Shown: positions 34,560 through 47,998 of the stretch, one piece after another
Numbering within the stretch: the stretch's first letter is position 1
Layout of the letters: each line of letters opens with the position of its first letter
Origin: Lepeophtheirus salmonis
Taxonomy: Eukaryota; Arthropoda; Copepoda; Siphonostomatoida; Caligidae
Length of the DNA: 64,000 nt
NCBI RefSeq assembly: GCF_016086655.4
Contig: NC_052142.2
Location: forward strand, 1,430,422-1,494,421
Reading direction: 5' to 3'
Program-made: the position numbers and the translations under genes
Notes under the pieces: model-generated
Databases searched by the model: none
What the model was told of the DNA's origin: nothing
Seen by the model: only the letters and a program-made list of their open reading frames with translations

Positions 34560-36110
34560 TTAAGGCCTCCATGTCATGAAAATATTGAAGTTTACATCTG
34601 TGACGTTCTTAATATCTGGATCCCATAGAAACTCCGATTTGTATCTATGTACTTTATACCACAATCTTCCTTCCAAAATGTTATTACTATTGCCGGGAAA
34701 TACATTAGTTCCCTGAATCTCGCAATTACATTTTCCAGAATCTGATCTGTTTGCAAAAAGTACCCGTTTGAATTCTATTTCACCACAAATGCATCCATTC
34801 TCAGCTCCTTCTTGTCTGAGAAATAAATAATAATGTTCTGCTTGATAACAGACACCTTACACAAAGTAGTTAGTGACAAACTTGAATCATTTCGGGATGT
34901 GGAATCCCAATCTTGATATTTCTGCAAGAATGGAATGTCTCTGTAATAAACAGTGGTCAGTTAAGATACAAGGCAAATGCTCTATAATAAGACAAGCATT
35001 TCTGACATTCTTCCTAGGATTATTTTCATTTTTCTGACGATGGCAATAGCCAAAGTTGTCCAACTTAAACCTTTTTTGTGGAGTAAATAAACTTCTATCA
35101 GAGCAGTATACCAATTTATACCCAAATACTCAAGGGATCTCAAAGGAATGAACGTAGTCTAGTCCAAGTTTATTGAAAATACCAACAAGGAGAATACATA
35201 AGCACCGAGATAAGCTGTCGACCTCGTGCCATACTCAGACTTCCCTTGAGGCACTAGATTGTTTAAGTAAATAATACATGAAATTGAGTCAAATTACTAT
35301 CCAAAAAGCTTTACAGGCCTCAGCATTTAGAAATATACTCTAGTATTATATGGCAGATCAAAACATAGTACCTTTAACTGAAATATTGTTCCTTACTTGA
35401 GAAATTTAAAAAAGTGTATGTTCTTTCCCATCATTATAAATACATGGTACGCATTTGAGAGATCCAGAGCGCATCTTAAATGTTTCTTCTTAAATCACTT
35501 TTATAATAACAAAACTGGCTCCACCTTAGATTTAGATTTTTCCAACAATGTATATAGACCCTTTAGTTTCATTCTCAAGCTTACGTAGACAGGTTGCTTA
35601 GTTAAATATAACACTAAGACAGTATGTAGCAGAGCTGTTTCTTCCAGTAGGATTTTCCTTATGGTCCCATTGTGGAGAATTTCTAATGATAAAATAATCC
35701 TTGATTTTAGGTGTTACTCTCGTATACATAGGGAACGGTATATCCATTCTGGACAATATCTGAAAGGGTAAGACATATCTATTTCCATGTGTTTTACATT
35801 CATATATTCACTCCCTGAGTCTTTATAAGTAATTGCTCCGTTGCCTCTCCTGCCTCCTCAATCCCTCAAATTGTTCATTTCTTGGAGTCTTGATTTCTGA
35901 TAAACAGAACATATTGTTTGCCCCTTATTATATTTTCCACAAAATGTAATAAATTTTTGGGGGTCATATTCTTGTCGTCCGTCCATATTGTATTGGCCAA
36001 TAGTGAAACATTCACATCTAGTAATCAATTTGAGAATGTTTCCTTGAAATCAACTTCCTCATTGTCTCGATCTCCATTTTTTGTCCTCGCTGGAACCTTA
36101 TAGATATTGT
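34560..36110 (-). pseudogene. Degenerate coding-like segment, possibly a retroelement
   Basis: Several minus-strand pieces look protein-like but do not form one frame. A 75-codon frame at 34887-35114 has paired Cys/His, followed by a Cys-rich part (CICGEIEF, then CNCEIQG). Further right are segments such as IPLRSLEYLG, reminiscent of the end of an RT. I cannot name the family. Stops interrupt it throughout. Confidence 0.3.
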
Positions 36111-38304
36111 TAGGGTATTTATTATTCTTTGAACTAAATTCAAGTTGTAACAATGTAATAAATTGGTGTGTTAACAACATAGAAGGCTCTTCAAATATTT
36201 ATAGGTCCAATCCTTATTGCAATTTATATTTTTCTTTATAGAACTCTTCAGCTTCTGAAGAAGTATACGATGATTCAATAAAAGATTTGAAGTGAGTAAT
36301 ATATTAATAACTTTTTTTAAAAATCAGTATCAATATTAAAAGTATCAAAAATACATTAAAATTTATTTAATCAGATAAATTATTCACGAATAATAAATTA
36401 TTTGTAAAAAATGGAAAACCATACTTCATTAAAATTTATTAATATTATCCTGCTATGTTTAAAATAGATGCACCAATTTCCTCTTTCTTTGTTTTGATTG
36501 CATACAAACAATATGGTATTAGCTTTACAACCACTGCATGCTTGTTTAGTTTAATTTTTGATATGAAGTCAAAAAATCCTGCTTTTAAAATGCCCTTCCA
36601 AAAATTATATATAATTTTGCTACCAATGTATTGGCCGCAGTATTTTACATGCATATAACAGGTGCAATGGTGTTTCTTTTTATTCGTTTCAAAAGTAGAA
36701 AAGTGAACCATTACTTTAAAAATCTGACACTTATCATGAGGTAAGAAAACCATTTTCGGGAGTTAATAATTAATTCTGAAAACTAATACATGTTTACCAG
36801 ATTATAGTATATTTCTACTAATTAAAACGTTTTTAATCACGGTTAGTTATTATTCAAACGACATTCTGTTAATAGATACAACTTTAATTTCAGCAACTTG
36901 TTCTCTTAACCCACGCTCTGAAGTAAAAGCGTTAGTATGTATGTGTCGAATTTTTGCATTTTAGAAAAAAAAAATTATATGTTATCAAAACTAAAAGATT
37001 ATATCTGTACCAACAAAAATTATACAAAAAGAAAACTGTCATCTCCTAGAAATAAGTTGGAATTTTAACAAGACACCTTTCATTGGAGTATATCCTCCCA
37101 TCACCAGCTCAAGAGTGGAAAAAGTATCTCCGACTGTTTTTAAGTATGGAGCTCCAATATTTGAGTTTACATATATTTCTTATTATTGAACATACCCCAT
37201 AGTTGGAATATTGGGGATAAAAACGCTCCAAAGACAATGTAAAGCTCCTGAAGTCCTGTTTTCTAGAACATTTCAGAATAAATTCCCCCCTGTCCGCTCA
37301 GTTTTTCGAAAGTTATGATTCTTTTTATCGAAATATTCAGTTTTAGTTGAAAGTCTAGGAATTTAATCAATGTTCTATCTGTCTTTTAGCAGACTTCAAA
37401 ATAAAACATACATAAATGTAAACTATGAGTTATTTTTGGAACTTTTTACGAATTTCTGATTTGTACTTGCTCCCATCTATGAAAATTTGTTGACTTAATT
37501 AGGTTTGTATTTATCTTTAACTGAGAATTAATATTTTTCATTAGATTTTATCGTATCCTTCTTGATAATAACTCGAAGCTATTTTTTTAAAATTAATTTT
37601 GTGCAAATGATTGGAAACCAAAAATCGAACTTATCTTTGAGAAAAGAATCCAAAACTGATTTCAATTTTTCTCTCAGTTGTTTAGATTCTGGAATTTATG
37701 GGATTTTAGTAATTCGGGAGGATTATCATCCAGAGTCATTTTTACCTTTAAAACAATCACCAAATAAAATGGAGGATATAAAACATTATGTGAAAGTGTT
37801 TTTTAATGTCTAAAATAATTTTTTTATGGTTTCTGTATCTTGTATTGAACTCGACATATTTTCTTTTTTAAACTGAAAAATAATGAAAAAGGACATATTT
37901 TAGTAAATGGAGAGAACAATTTTAAATTAAGTTGTACTTTTCATGTACTTAGGTCGAGCTTCATTCATTAAAGATAAAAGACTTCCATTTTCTCGAAGAA
38001 TTATGACAACAGGAGAGATTACAAATAGGTACTACAACAATTTGAAGTTATTACAATAAAAATAAAATGTATAAAAGCAACGTAACTCAAAGGTAAATCC
38101 GATTTTTGGGTTAAATTATTTATACAAAATTTTTCACCCTCCCCCCGTAATTGGTTCTTTGTGGTATTTGATTTCAGCTCCAATTTTTCTTTACTTATTC
38201 TCAGGGCTGACAAAATATTGTAACATCACAAAAGCTTATATATTTTCATGATTATGCTATTGTTGTAATTGTTCTATCAACCATGATTGCAAAAAGTATA
38301 ATCT

Positions 38305-38475
38305 GCATAGGATTACACCATTATGTAATCGGGCTTACTAGATTTTTCTATATGGTGTATCTTACCAACTATTGGGCAAGACAGACAGATTTTGACAAAA
38401 CACAAAGCCAATCATATTTTATTACGCCACTATTAAAAAGCGTGGTGGAAGTTAAACATCAAATTAGAGGAAAAA
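38305..38475 (+). mobile_element. MITE copy 2 (truncated at both ends)
   Basis: It shares accattatgtaatcggg, cttactaga.tttt, ttgggcaagacagacagattttgac and gtggtggaagttaaacatc with the other copies. Neither inverted terminus is present. Confidence 0.7.
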
Positions 38476-41400
38476 ATGTTCGCATAAATTATTTATTTTG
38501 AAGTTAGTAGAAGAATTAGCGGTCTTGAGACTTCGAATGATACAAATATACCAATATATCAAGAAACTGCCACTGGTAAAATTTAAAAAAGGCGAAGATG
38601 TTAAGTCACTAAATATAAAAACAATTCTGCTACCTTGTACAAAATATGGAATAGTTATTTTTGGTAAGAGTTCAGTAGGGAGAAAAATTACATATTATGT
38701 CGTTTGCAAACAATGTCAATAAATATACTTATATGTAAATAACTATAATTATAGATTATTACTCTTGTCGTTTTATATATATACATTTAGAGATTATCTA
38801 ATACAAAAAACATCACACTTTTATTCACATGTATAAGCTAAGTATAATTTTTGACACATTTGCCATTTAAGGTATAAAACACTTCTGGACATTCAACTGT
38901 TAAGGGAGTAATTCATAGATATGAGTTCCCAATGTGCAGTGGAAAAGGAATCGAGTCCTTCCAAACCTGATATTTTTTAATGGTGTGGTTAGAGGCTGAG
39001 ATATATTCCTCCTCGACGGTATAATTCCGACGGCATCAGTGTAGATATTGCTAAAAAATAACTCGTTACCTGATGTGTTAATCCACTTTGGATGTTAATC
39101 ATGTCGTATAAAAACTTAAATGGGGATCTTGAATCTGGTGGATGTCTCTACAACATAAACAGCTGAATGAGGGAGTCCTGGCTATAATCCCACCGTATAA
39201 AGATAAGGGTGTCCTTCCTCTTGATGTCATCCTCTACCAATGAAATGAATTGTGTTTCATGCCTGGGACTTGAGAGTAAAATTTGACTTATTGAATCCCT
39301 CCTCTGTATGAGGACTCTGAAGAAGAATCCCATCCTCATTTCAAGGTAAAATTAAGATAGGAATGGACTAAGCTTTCCAGTCTTCGTAAGTGTAATCTTC
39401 TCCAGCCTTTTAGGCTAAGAACAACAATACACGAGTTTTCAATGTCCAAAAAAACATACACAATTCCATCAGTAAAATATAACTTCTCAAGAATAAAACA
39501 TGAAAATGGGACTGCAGCTGTCTGCTGATTTTTTTGTGTTTCTAGTCCTTTTCTTCTAGTAGTTCTTGTATAAACAGTACAATATTACAGATTATTACTT
39601 CTTTATCATTATTCATTTTTTCTTCTTTCCTAGCTAAAGTTTGAACCGATAATAGAAAAACATAAAAAGGCGACGAAGATGTCATGCGACAAAATCTCCT
39701 CAAGGAAAAATTACCACCGGAAAAAATGTAAGCGGATACAATGTAGAGGGAGAACATGTTTAGCAGAAAAAAATACCGATCACCCAAAAATATACATTAA
39801 GAATATTAAAACTATTCGTTATAGTTATTGTATGGAAGTTAAATAATATTTAGTACTATTTAATTATTTTTCTATGAAATTTATTTTTTATTTCTTCTCT
39901 TACTTCATTACCTCATTATCTGTTGTCCAACTATGAGTATATTTGATTTTGACACTCCACATATCCGTAATTTCCATTACTTTAGCCACTTGCAGCAATA
40001 TTTAGGCCTCATACTTTTTTATTCTTGTTGGAAGTAAAAACAGTGCTTTTGATCGTTTGAGCATGCGAAGTAGTTAGTTCGGCTATATATATATATTTTT
40101 TTTCATCTTCAAAATGAAAAATATTGATTATATTCCTATATATATCACTTGAGAAAACGATTTTTAATGAATTTTTTGAAATTCAAGAACAAATTGAAAC
40201 TTCTCAATCTCTTTACAAATAGAGAATATTGTTTAAAAAAAGTAAATTGACAGTGGCTATAGAGGTAAAGAATGTTTTTTGAAACTTAACAAACATTACT
40301 TTTTCATTATGATAACGACATTTGTGATTTCTCCTTATTATATTACTTTGAAAACTAGTTAAAAAACGCATTCATGGTTGAAAAAGTAATTTTGGGGTAG
40401 GGAGTGGTTTTTAGCGGCCATTTTAATTTTTTTTTTAAACAAACGTAGTCATTAGAAAAGTTGACTAAAATTAAATTTCTCCTTTTCAGTAATTAACCCC
40501 ACCCCCATACTTCAAATATTTGATTATAAAAAAAGATAATAATCTTTAAATATAATATATATTGAAATATCAAAATTAAAACTTATTGTCAGTTCTGATT
40601 GGATATTCAACAGTCACAATTTCTTAAACAGTCAAATATAAACTTTATAAAATCATTAGGACTAAATAATTTGAAGTAAACAACTAAATATGAGAAACCA
40701 AATGGAAAAGTATTGAATATTTATTGAGCTCCTTATAAGGACAATATTCTAATAAAATATTAAATTAAATTGCAAATTACTTAAATCACTCAACACCTTC
40801 TTTGAAATATTTTCAAGAGATAAGAATACTGAGACTTGTAGACGAATATAGAGATTCTTCTTTGCAAACGAATGTTTCTTTTGAATACATGAGATGGATT
40901 CCTAAATATAATGTCGTTTGGTCGAATAGTTAATCAAATCACTACCCATGGCCATAATCTGATAAAATCAATAAGTTTTTTTAGGCACGTAGAAATATTA
41001 AAGAGGAATGTTAATGTCAACTATGCGTTTTCAGAAAATAAATTAACTTTCCATGTATACAGTGCTCACTGGATGAATAAAACGAAGAGCAACGAAAAGC
41101 TTCCTTTCAGTACCAGCGAAGAATCATAATTAAATTTGCATCGATCGGAGTAATCAGTAATCTATTTATTTTTCAATGGCGTAACAGTATTATAACGATA
41201 TGGTTCAAACTTGTGAGTATATCACAATGATTCTAACATTAAACCGATGAAACTGTTCCAATTTCATCCGTATCTTCTCTTATATCTAATTTCCTTTGTT
41301 TTTTTTTTCATGAAGAAGAAGAAAATACTTGAATTATTTAAAAAAGGAGAGGTTTTGTCAGAAGGTCCTCAAAATATAGAAGGAGATATTGCAGTAAAGA

Positions 41401-42949
41401 TGGACTCAAGGATAATTATAAAAAAAAAGGAGAAATTTTGTGTTCTAAATAAGTACGTAAACACTTTAGTGAACCAACCTTAAGACTGGATTCTAACATT
41501 ATTTTTTTTTGCCAATAAAATTCTTTCTTAGAAAAATAAATATCAAAATTTAGAAATAAACAAAAACTAATATTTGATAAATTGTTACTAACAATTTATT
41601 ACAATATTTTATAAGATTAGCAGCCTTATAAATATTTTGAAATTTTTGCGTTCATAAGGTGGGTCCAGTGAAGTGCTTATGGACGCATATATCTTCTGTT
41701 TTTTTACTATTATTCAGCTTCAGTCCATCTTTACTGCGATAGTTGCTTCTATTTTTTGAAAAACCTTTTCACAATACTTCTTCTTTTTTAATAATTTCAA
41801 GTATTTTCCTATTATTTATCCTCCTTCAAGGAATAAAAAAAATGGAGGCGTAGTATAATTAGAAGAAGAGTGGAGATAAGTAAGACATTTGAAAGGTTTC
41901 AACAGTTTAATATTCGAATCAGTGTGATTTACTCATAAATTCGAACCATATCATAATAAGACAAGTAAGTACAATTAAGTCTTATATTAAACATGTATGA
42001 GAAACAAAAACAATACTGATTACTCCATTATATTGGAATTTAATTATGATTATTCACTAAGAATGAAAGGAATATTTTGTTGTACCTCGTTACATCGATC
42101 AAGATATCACTATATAAATGGAATGTGGACGCATTTTAAGGAAATAGGCTGACATAAACAAAAACAATTCTCTTTAGTATTTCAACCTGGCTAAAAAACT
42201 CTCCGATTTTATCAGATTAGGACATTAGTAGTGATTTGATTGATTATTCGATCAAACGGTTTTATAATTGGGAATATATCTCGGGTATTTATGAGAAACG
42301 TTCGTTTTACCAAAAGGAATACATCTATTTGTCTCCTTGCCTCAGTTGTCCTGTTTTTTTTTTTTTTTTTTTTTAGAGTTCCTATATGATTTTCGACTGG
42401 CTCTCCTCATTTTCATTTAAAGGGTATTGTAAAAGAAGTTCATCCCTTGAAATCTGTTTCTTTAGTAACAAGGACTGACTCATGAAGATAGCGAAAAGGT
42501 AATTGTTGTGTCTGACGAGGTGAAGTCGACAAAAACCATAAAAGATTATTCACAACGACTGAGAGAATAAATAAGATACGTAGAGGAATAATATATATAC
42601 AGTCAAATTAAGAACAAGGAAACTGCTGATTTTAGCAAGCTATAAATAGACAAACGATCTATTTCGATAAACAGTTGCTTATGTACCAAAAGTAATTGAA
42701 TTCTGTTATGGTCGGTAACATCCATTTCTTTAATTTACATAAAATACCATGCATTGTGAAAAATATATCATGAAAATTTCATTTATTTTACATTTTAGTT
42801 ATAATTTTTAATTATTGTTATTTGATCTTAACGTTTATTTTATTTGATAATAAGTTATCGTAAAAAATATACTAAAAACATGTATTAAAATAATTAAATT
42901 TTTCAAATGGTACAATATAATGCATTATTAATATTTGTTATATTTACAG

Positions 42950-43048
42950 GGAGATGCTGGTATATATGAATGCCATGCTAATAACAAGTGGTCTGTTGAT
43001 ATGCGAAGCTTCAGAACTGACTATAATATTTTTTTTGATAAAAAATAA
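42950..43048 (+). CDS. Ig-domain protein, last exon
   Basis: The exon follows tatttacag and opens in phase 0 with GDAGIYECHANNK, the D-x-G-x-Y-x-C signature of the F strand with the second Ig cysteine. It continues through SFRTDY to a TAA at 43046-43048. The protein ends 12 residues or so after the Ig fold, so there is no membrane anchor. No perfect AATAAA follows closely. Confidence 0.8.
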   Translation, partial: GDAGIYECHANNKWSVDMRSFRTDYNIFFDKK

Positions 43049-44772
43049 TGATGTATATTTTTGAATGACATATAAATTGAATTTCTGTTCATTTCAAATT
43101 TGAAGTCTAAACATTAAGAAAAAAATTAGCAAAACACATACTGAGTTATTGATAATTACAAAGAAAATTTCGGTTAAATTGAATTTGCATTTATATTATT
43201 AATACAATTATATAGAAATCGATGTTTTTTTATTCGAATGTTTAATGTTTCCATTGCTAGTTGAGACTATAAAAAATGTTATACTTTTTTCATTGATATT
43301 TTGCTAAGAATGCATGTGAATAGATAAAAACAATTTTGAAATACACAACTATTATATGTCAGAAGACACAGAAGCATTTAACTTTACATCTTACAGATAA
43401 AGGATGTCTTGCTTAAAAGATTGTAATAGTTTAATTAAGACATGGCCGGGTTCTGATCATATCTTTGTCTGTTTAATTAATTCCTTAGTTCACCCAACGA
43501 ATAGCATTATGTTCGATTTTTCTCGGACGAAATCCTTCATTTTTGTAAATATTTTTTTATTGTTCTTGTCCTTAATTGATTTAGTACATCTGTTATCTGT
43601 TTTTACATCGTTCTCCCGACTTGTATTTCCAGCTCCTTATCTGTTTACATCTTTAGGACGTATCAAGCTCAATCGTAATTTTTGTCTTGTTGAAGCAAAA
43701 ATAAATTTAAAAAAATTATCAAAAAACCAACGCTGGAAGATTTTTATATGATATTTATAATGATCTTAAATGCCTAAATAACACTTTTCTTTAAATGCTT
43801 GTATATTCTTTATTATAATATTCCCAATGATAGCTTAGTTTAAGAAAGAAACATAAATGTATCACATAATATAATTTTGTTGTCTTGAAATAATTTTTCA
43901 AAATACAATTTCATCTAAAACGAAAAAATCCACAACCGTTTGCTGAGACCAATCTTACTGGAAGCGGATTCAGGACGGCATCTGAAGCTAGATATTATAG
44001 TATGATAGACATGGAAGTTCCCATGTGTACAAGTACTCCATGTTGTGAGGATGAGGCTCCGAAGCAATCCTTCTTTTCGAAGAGCTGCGCTTTCCATTTT
44101 TCGTGTAGAGTAATCTTTCATATCTTTAAATGACTAGGACGGCCTCCCTAGCCTACTTACATGGATTAGAACGTACATTGAGAGCCTGGTAAGTGCATGA
44201 ACGAACGAAACGGGAATACTCCATCCCTCTAAAATTTCAAAATATTCTGATTAATCTTTTGTATGAACTGGAGGGCTCTGATGGCAATGCGGTTCGTAAA
44301 ATTTCTTTTAGGAATGTCACCTCTTGTAACCTGGCAATTAGATTTTTGCTGGACAGTAATGCTTAATTCTGTATCTATGAAGTCGTTTTCTAGCATGATA
44401 GTTGTGATACAAATAAATACATTTTTGTCGTCATGTTGAAAATTTTTACAAGAAAATATGGATATTTTTTTATTGTTATTTGAAGAAATTGTGCAGCAGA
44501 GCAAAAATTTTAATTTTTGAATTTAAAAAAAAAAATTCAACAAGGCAAGCCCCTCCCCCCTCCCCCATATAGTTATCCGGATGCTCCTGATTCTTGGAGA
44601 GTAGGGATTAAAAAATGCTACAAATAGTTATCCAGTATGAGATTATTTTTATATATTTATTAAAAATGTGTGACTTCATTTATGAGACAATGAAATAGTA
44701 AATAGTACACGATATTAAATAATGTTCCCTTTTTTTTACTATACCCCTTCGAAAGGAGATGTCGCTTTTACG
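43049..44772. other. Intergenic stretch between convergent genes
   Basis: The 3' untranslated region of the Ig gene must start here. A 115-codon plus-strand frame (43404-43751) and short minus-strand frames (43915-44121, 44229-44504) show no family signature, and I leave them uncalled. Confidence 0.45.
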
Positions 44773-45040
44773 AAGGTTAATAGAAATACAAAGTTAGACC
44801 ATCATGTAATCGAGCTTGTTAGAATTTTCAATTTGATGTACCGTACCGACTACTGGGCCAGACAGAAAGGTTTTAACGTCATTGAGAATAACAACCGTAT
44901 ATTAAAAGCTTATAATACTAGAAATTATATGATTAATTTTTTAGTATATATTCTTTGACATCACTATTAAAGAGTGTGGTGGAAGTCAAACATTAGTGGG
45001 AAAAGGTTTATGGTATAACCTTGTATTTCAATTAACCTTG
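44773..45040 (+). mobile_element. MITE copy 3 with both inverted termini
   Basis: It begins aaggttaatagaaatacaaag and ends ttgtatttcaattaacctt. These are near-perfect inverted repeats of about 20 bp. The internal blocks are those of copies 1, 2 and 4. No clear target duplication is visible. Confidence 0.8.
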
Positions 45041-45680
45041 ACATGTAAATAATATTTTAAAATATAATAAATAACTCCTTATATGAACATTATCATTAAT
45101 TTATATATACTTATAACTATGTTAGAAATAGTTCTCCAGGAAGATCTATTATGAAGTAAATCGAGAATAATCGTCTAATTAATTAATGAATTAAACAGAA
45201 CAATATATTTTGTGATGAAGTTTTCGTAGATTAAGTGACAAATGATATATGTGAAAAATAAGTTCAGTGTTATTATTTTATTAAATTATTGACTAATGCT
45301 ATTATTATAATCAAAAAAATATTTAATTCAAGATTTAAAAGCTCTCTATTAAAAAAAAAAAAATAATTAGGTCTCTAAAAAAATTCCACTTTAGAGGGTA
45401 ATATTTTAATTTTTCTAATTAATTCAAAATATATGCTTAATCAATTAGTGTACAGTTTCCAAATTTATGTAAGATTAATCTTTATATATCTTAATTTAAT
45501 ATCATTATATTTTACATAATTTGAATTTCTGGAGAATTAAATGATAAAAAGGAACCATTTTTCCGTTATTAGTTAATTTAACAAATATGATATAAATTAC
45601 TTGAATCATTCATTGCTTGTTAAAATATTTCAATTTTAATAATAAAATATTGTATCAGTAATAAATGTATTTAATTTGGC

Positions 45681-45839
45681 TTAGATATTGGTTATCATAT
45701 TATTAGAACTAATGACTTCTAGATAAGGTACATTTGATTCTGTGACGGATAGTGTTGCTGGATTCAATATTTTCTTTGTGTAACTATTTGATTCAAGTTG
45801 ATGTATATGCTCAGTAAAAGAGATCCCGTTTAATTCGTC
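45681..45839 (-). CDS. Probable last exon of the ROS1/Sevenless-like kinase (C-terminal tail)
   Basis: The minus strand reads ctaattttag, then an open frame of 52 codons starting DELNGISF and ending in TAA at 45683-45681. It is phase 0 at its start, matching the phase-0 donor of the kinase exon at 52346. The peptide is polar, with a tyrosine in PYLEV that would suit a phosphotyrosine docking site. The link is inferred from orientation, splice phase and open frame. No homology was recognised, because receptor tails diverge fast. An ATTAAA lies about 50 bases downstream of the stop. Confidence 0.5.
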   Translation of the reverse strand, partial: DELNGISFTEHIHQLESNSYTKKILNPATLSVTESNVPYLEVISSNNMITNI

Positions 45840-47051
45840 CTAAAATTAGAAAATAAATAAATCTAGTAATAAACAACCTAAATGAGTACTATATTTCAAC
45901 ATAAATTAGCTTCCATGAGTATTTCATATCGAATTAGAAAGAACATATATATATGTGAAATGAAAACATGGAAAGAGCAAATTATGGTTTTTCATAAAAA
46001 TGACCCAATAACAGTCCTATATTCATTGTTAACTATTGTACAATTTCTATTAGACAATATTTCAATTATCCCTCTGTAAATCTGGATAATTATGGTTAAT
46101 TGTAATGAAAATATCTTGCTAAATAAAGATTAAACTATGAAAATTGGTACTTCAATATTTCATTTTCAATGAACATAATAATAAAAAGAGTCTTTTAATA
46201 TCTGAGTTAAGTGAAATTAAACTTTAAAAAAACTACATCAACTCTAAAACTCAAATCAATTGTTGAATTTTGTGTATTTTCATCATGTTGTGAATTAACT
46301 TGTACATGAGTATGAGCCCATATATTGAAGACCTGCTACTCGACTTGATCACCCAATCAAAGGATCGAGACTTAAATGGGACTCGATAGCCAAGACTGTT
46401 GAGTATCTTAAAGTTAGATGAGCACTGACTAGATCTCTTTATTAATTGTCAGGGGTACAATTTTTACATAAACAAGATCCCCTTTACATAAACTTATTAT
46501 AATATACAACGATGACTATATAAACTCAATAAAAATAAATTTAACCCAAAACATAACTTAACAATATACCAAACATGCATAAATATTTTATTGTCTTTCA
46601 AAGTTCATGGTCTATGTTTTGCCAACGTCCTTACGCACCTTTTCTGTCCTATCTTAAGAGAGGGTTTTCTACCCTCTCGTTGAGAAATATATCCAAAAAA
46701 TGTAAAATCAAATACATTAGACTTTTAAATCTTGCAAAATTATACAGTCTTTGTTGTGATCATTTTCGGAGTAGAATCGATGCAGTTCTTCTAATTTCCG
46801 AGTTTCCTTGTCGTTTGGGTACTTCATAATGTTTAAACGTCCCTATTATACAACAATTTTGCTTGAGTGTGTCCATTTTGCAAAGGTCTGCCGTATATGC
46901 AAGTAATACACCGTCAATTTTCCAATTTTAACAAGTTTTTAAAATTTTTAATCATCCCTTTCTATTAATCTATTTTAGTGCTGTTGTTTTGGAATTGAGA
47001 AACACGGCTCCAATGCCAATTATTTTGCAAATCTAGAGAACTCTTCACTGG

Positions 47052-47998
47052 AGTAACGTCAGGCTTGTAAGCATTCCGCTATTTTGGTGGTACGTTCATT
47101 TTTTTTTCTTCGTTCTGCATTCATCGTTCAGCCATCATTTCTGTACCTCGTTCCGTTCCGCGTTCCAAACATAAGGTAGTACCACATACACTGTAAAACA
47201 GCAAATCAGGGCTTCCACTTTGATAGTGTCAGGAAAATCCCATTTTGAGAACTAGGTTTCTACTTTTTTTACACAATACTCCAGTGATTCAATCCGTTCA
47301 AATGAGCTACAACTTACCAAAATTGGTTCAATCATCGTCGAGATAGGAGCCAAAAAGCAAAGTATATCCAATAAAATGGCTTCGGCAAAGCGAGGAATCG
47401 TGGCATCAGACGTGAAGATGAAAGTCCCGCATTGGTTCCCAAAAGGCCTGAAAATCGGAGTGAAGAAGTACCAAGACATTGTCAAGGAAGTGGTCTTGCC
47501 CTCGGCAAAGTCCAACTACCCAAAGATAAATAATGTGTTCCAGCAGGAATATACTGCAGCCCTTGCAACACAAAAGAGCAGATTTTATTATTTTTAGTAG
47601 CCCATATACTCAAATAACTGGTCAAATGAGTGACCTTGGTCCCATGACTCAAAATGATTCAACAGGTCAAGTTCAATATTTTTAAGTTCGACAAGGGCCT
47701 TCAAAAAGTACCCCTCAGCCTCCACCCTCTGACCCACTGCCACAAAATAGGTGGCCTAAGCGCTTGTATTTCTTTATCACTCTTTTAAATCATATATAAA
47801 AAACTAAAAAAATATATAAAATTTTATTACTTTAATTTTTTGCTAGTACTATTGGAACAGAACCATAAAATCTCATTTTTAAAGGTCAACGGTGAAAAAA
47901 AAAGAAGAAATCAGCTCTGCTTAACGTTCTGTTTATTGAACGCACATTCCATGGAACCCTGTTCAATTTTGTGTTCCTTTTACAAGCCTCAGTAACAT
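47052..47998 (-). mobile_element. Non-autonomous hAT-type element related to 56071-60165
   Basis: It spans 47060-47990 and is bounded by caggcttgtaagc at the left and its inverse tacaagcctc at the right. It is flanked by 8-mers agtaacgt and agtaacat (7 of 8 identical). The left ~230 bp is the reverse complement of the right end of the 4.1-kb element, and the right ~400 bp is the reverse complement of its left end. The middle is a piece of mariner-like transposase. It is thus an inverted, internally deleted relative of that element. Confidence 0.8.
47230..47596 (+). pseudogene. Mariner-like transposase fragment inside the hAT-type element
   Basis: The frame from 47376 reads GIVASDVKMKVPHWFPKGLKIG, then EVVLP and NNVFQQEYTAALATQKS. 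This is the central catalytic region of mariner transposases (VASDG....FWFP.G......Y, VVLPW, VWQQDGAPAHT). The second catalytic Asp, QQD in the family, is QQE here. The frame stops at 47596. The N-terminal DNA-binding domain and the C-terminal part are absent. Confidence 0.65.

Larger units (their letters stand above)
17160..42949 (+). other. Intron 2 of the Ig-domain gene (25.8 kb)
   Basis: It runs from GTAGGT to TTTACAG. It is filled with transposon remnants, listed separately. Stretches without any recognised content include 17800-18110, 24441-24780, 26200-27160, 27310-28800, 36120-38300 and 38480-42940. These are AT-rich with short low-complexity runs (for example the T run at 42354-42374). 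Confidence 0.75.

Noticed and set aside
43404..43751. 115-codon plus-strand frame after the Ig gene
   Set aside because: It has no recognisable domain, no splice or initiation context, and is hydrophobic by AT composition.
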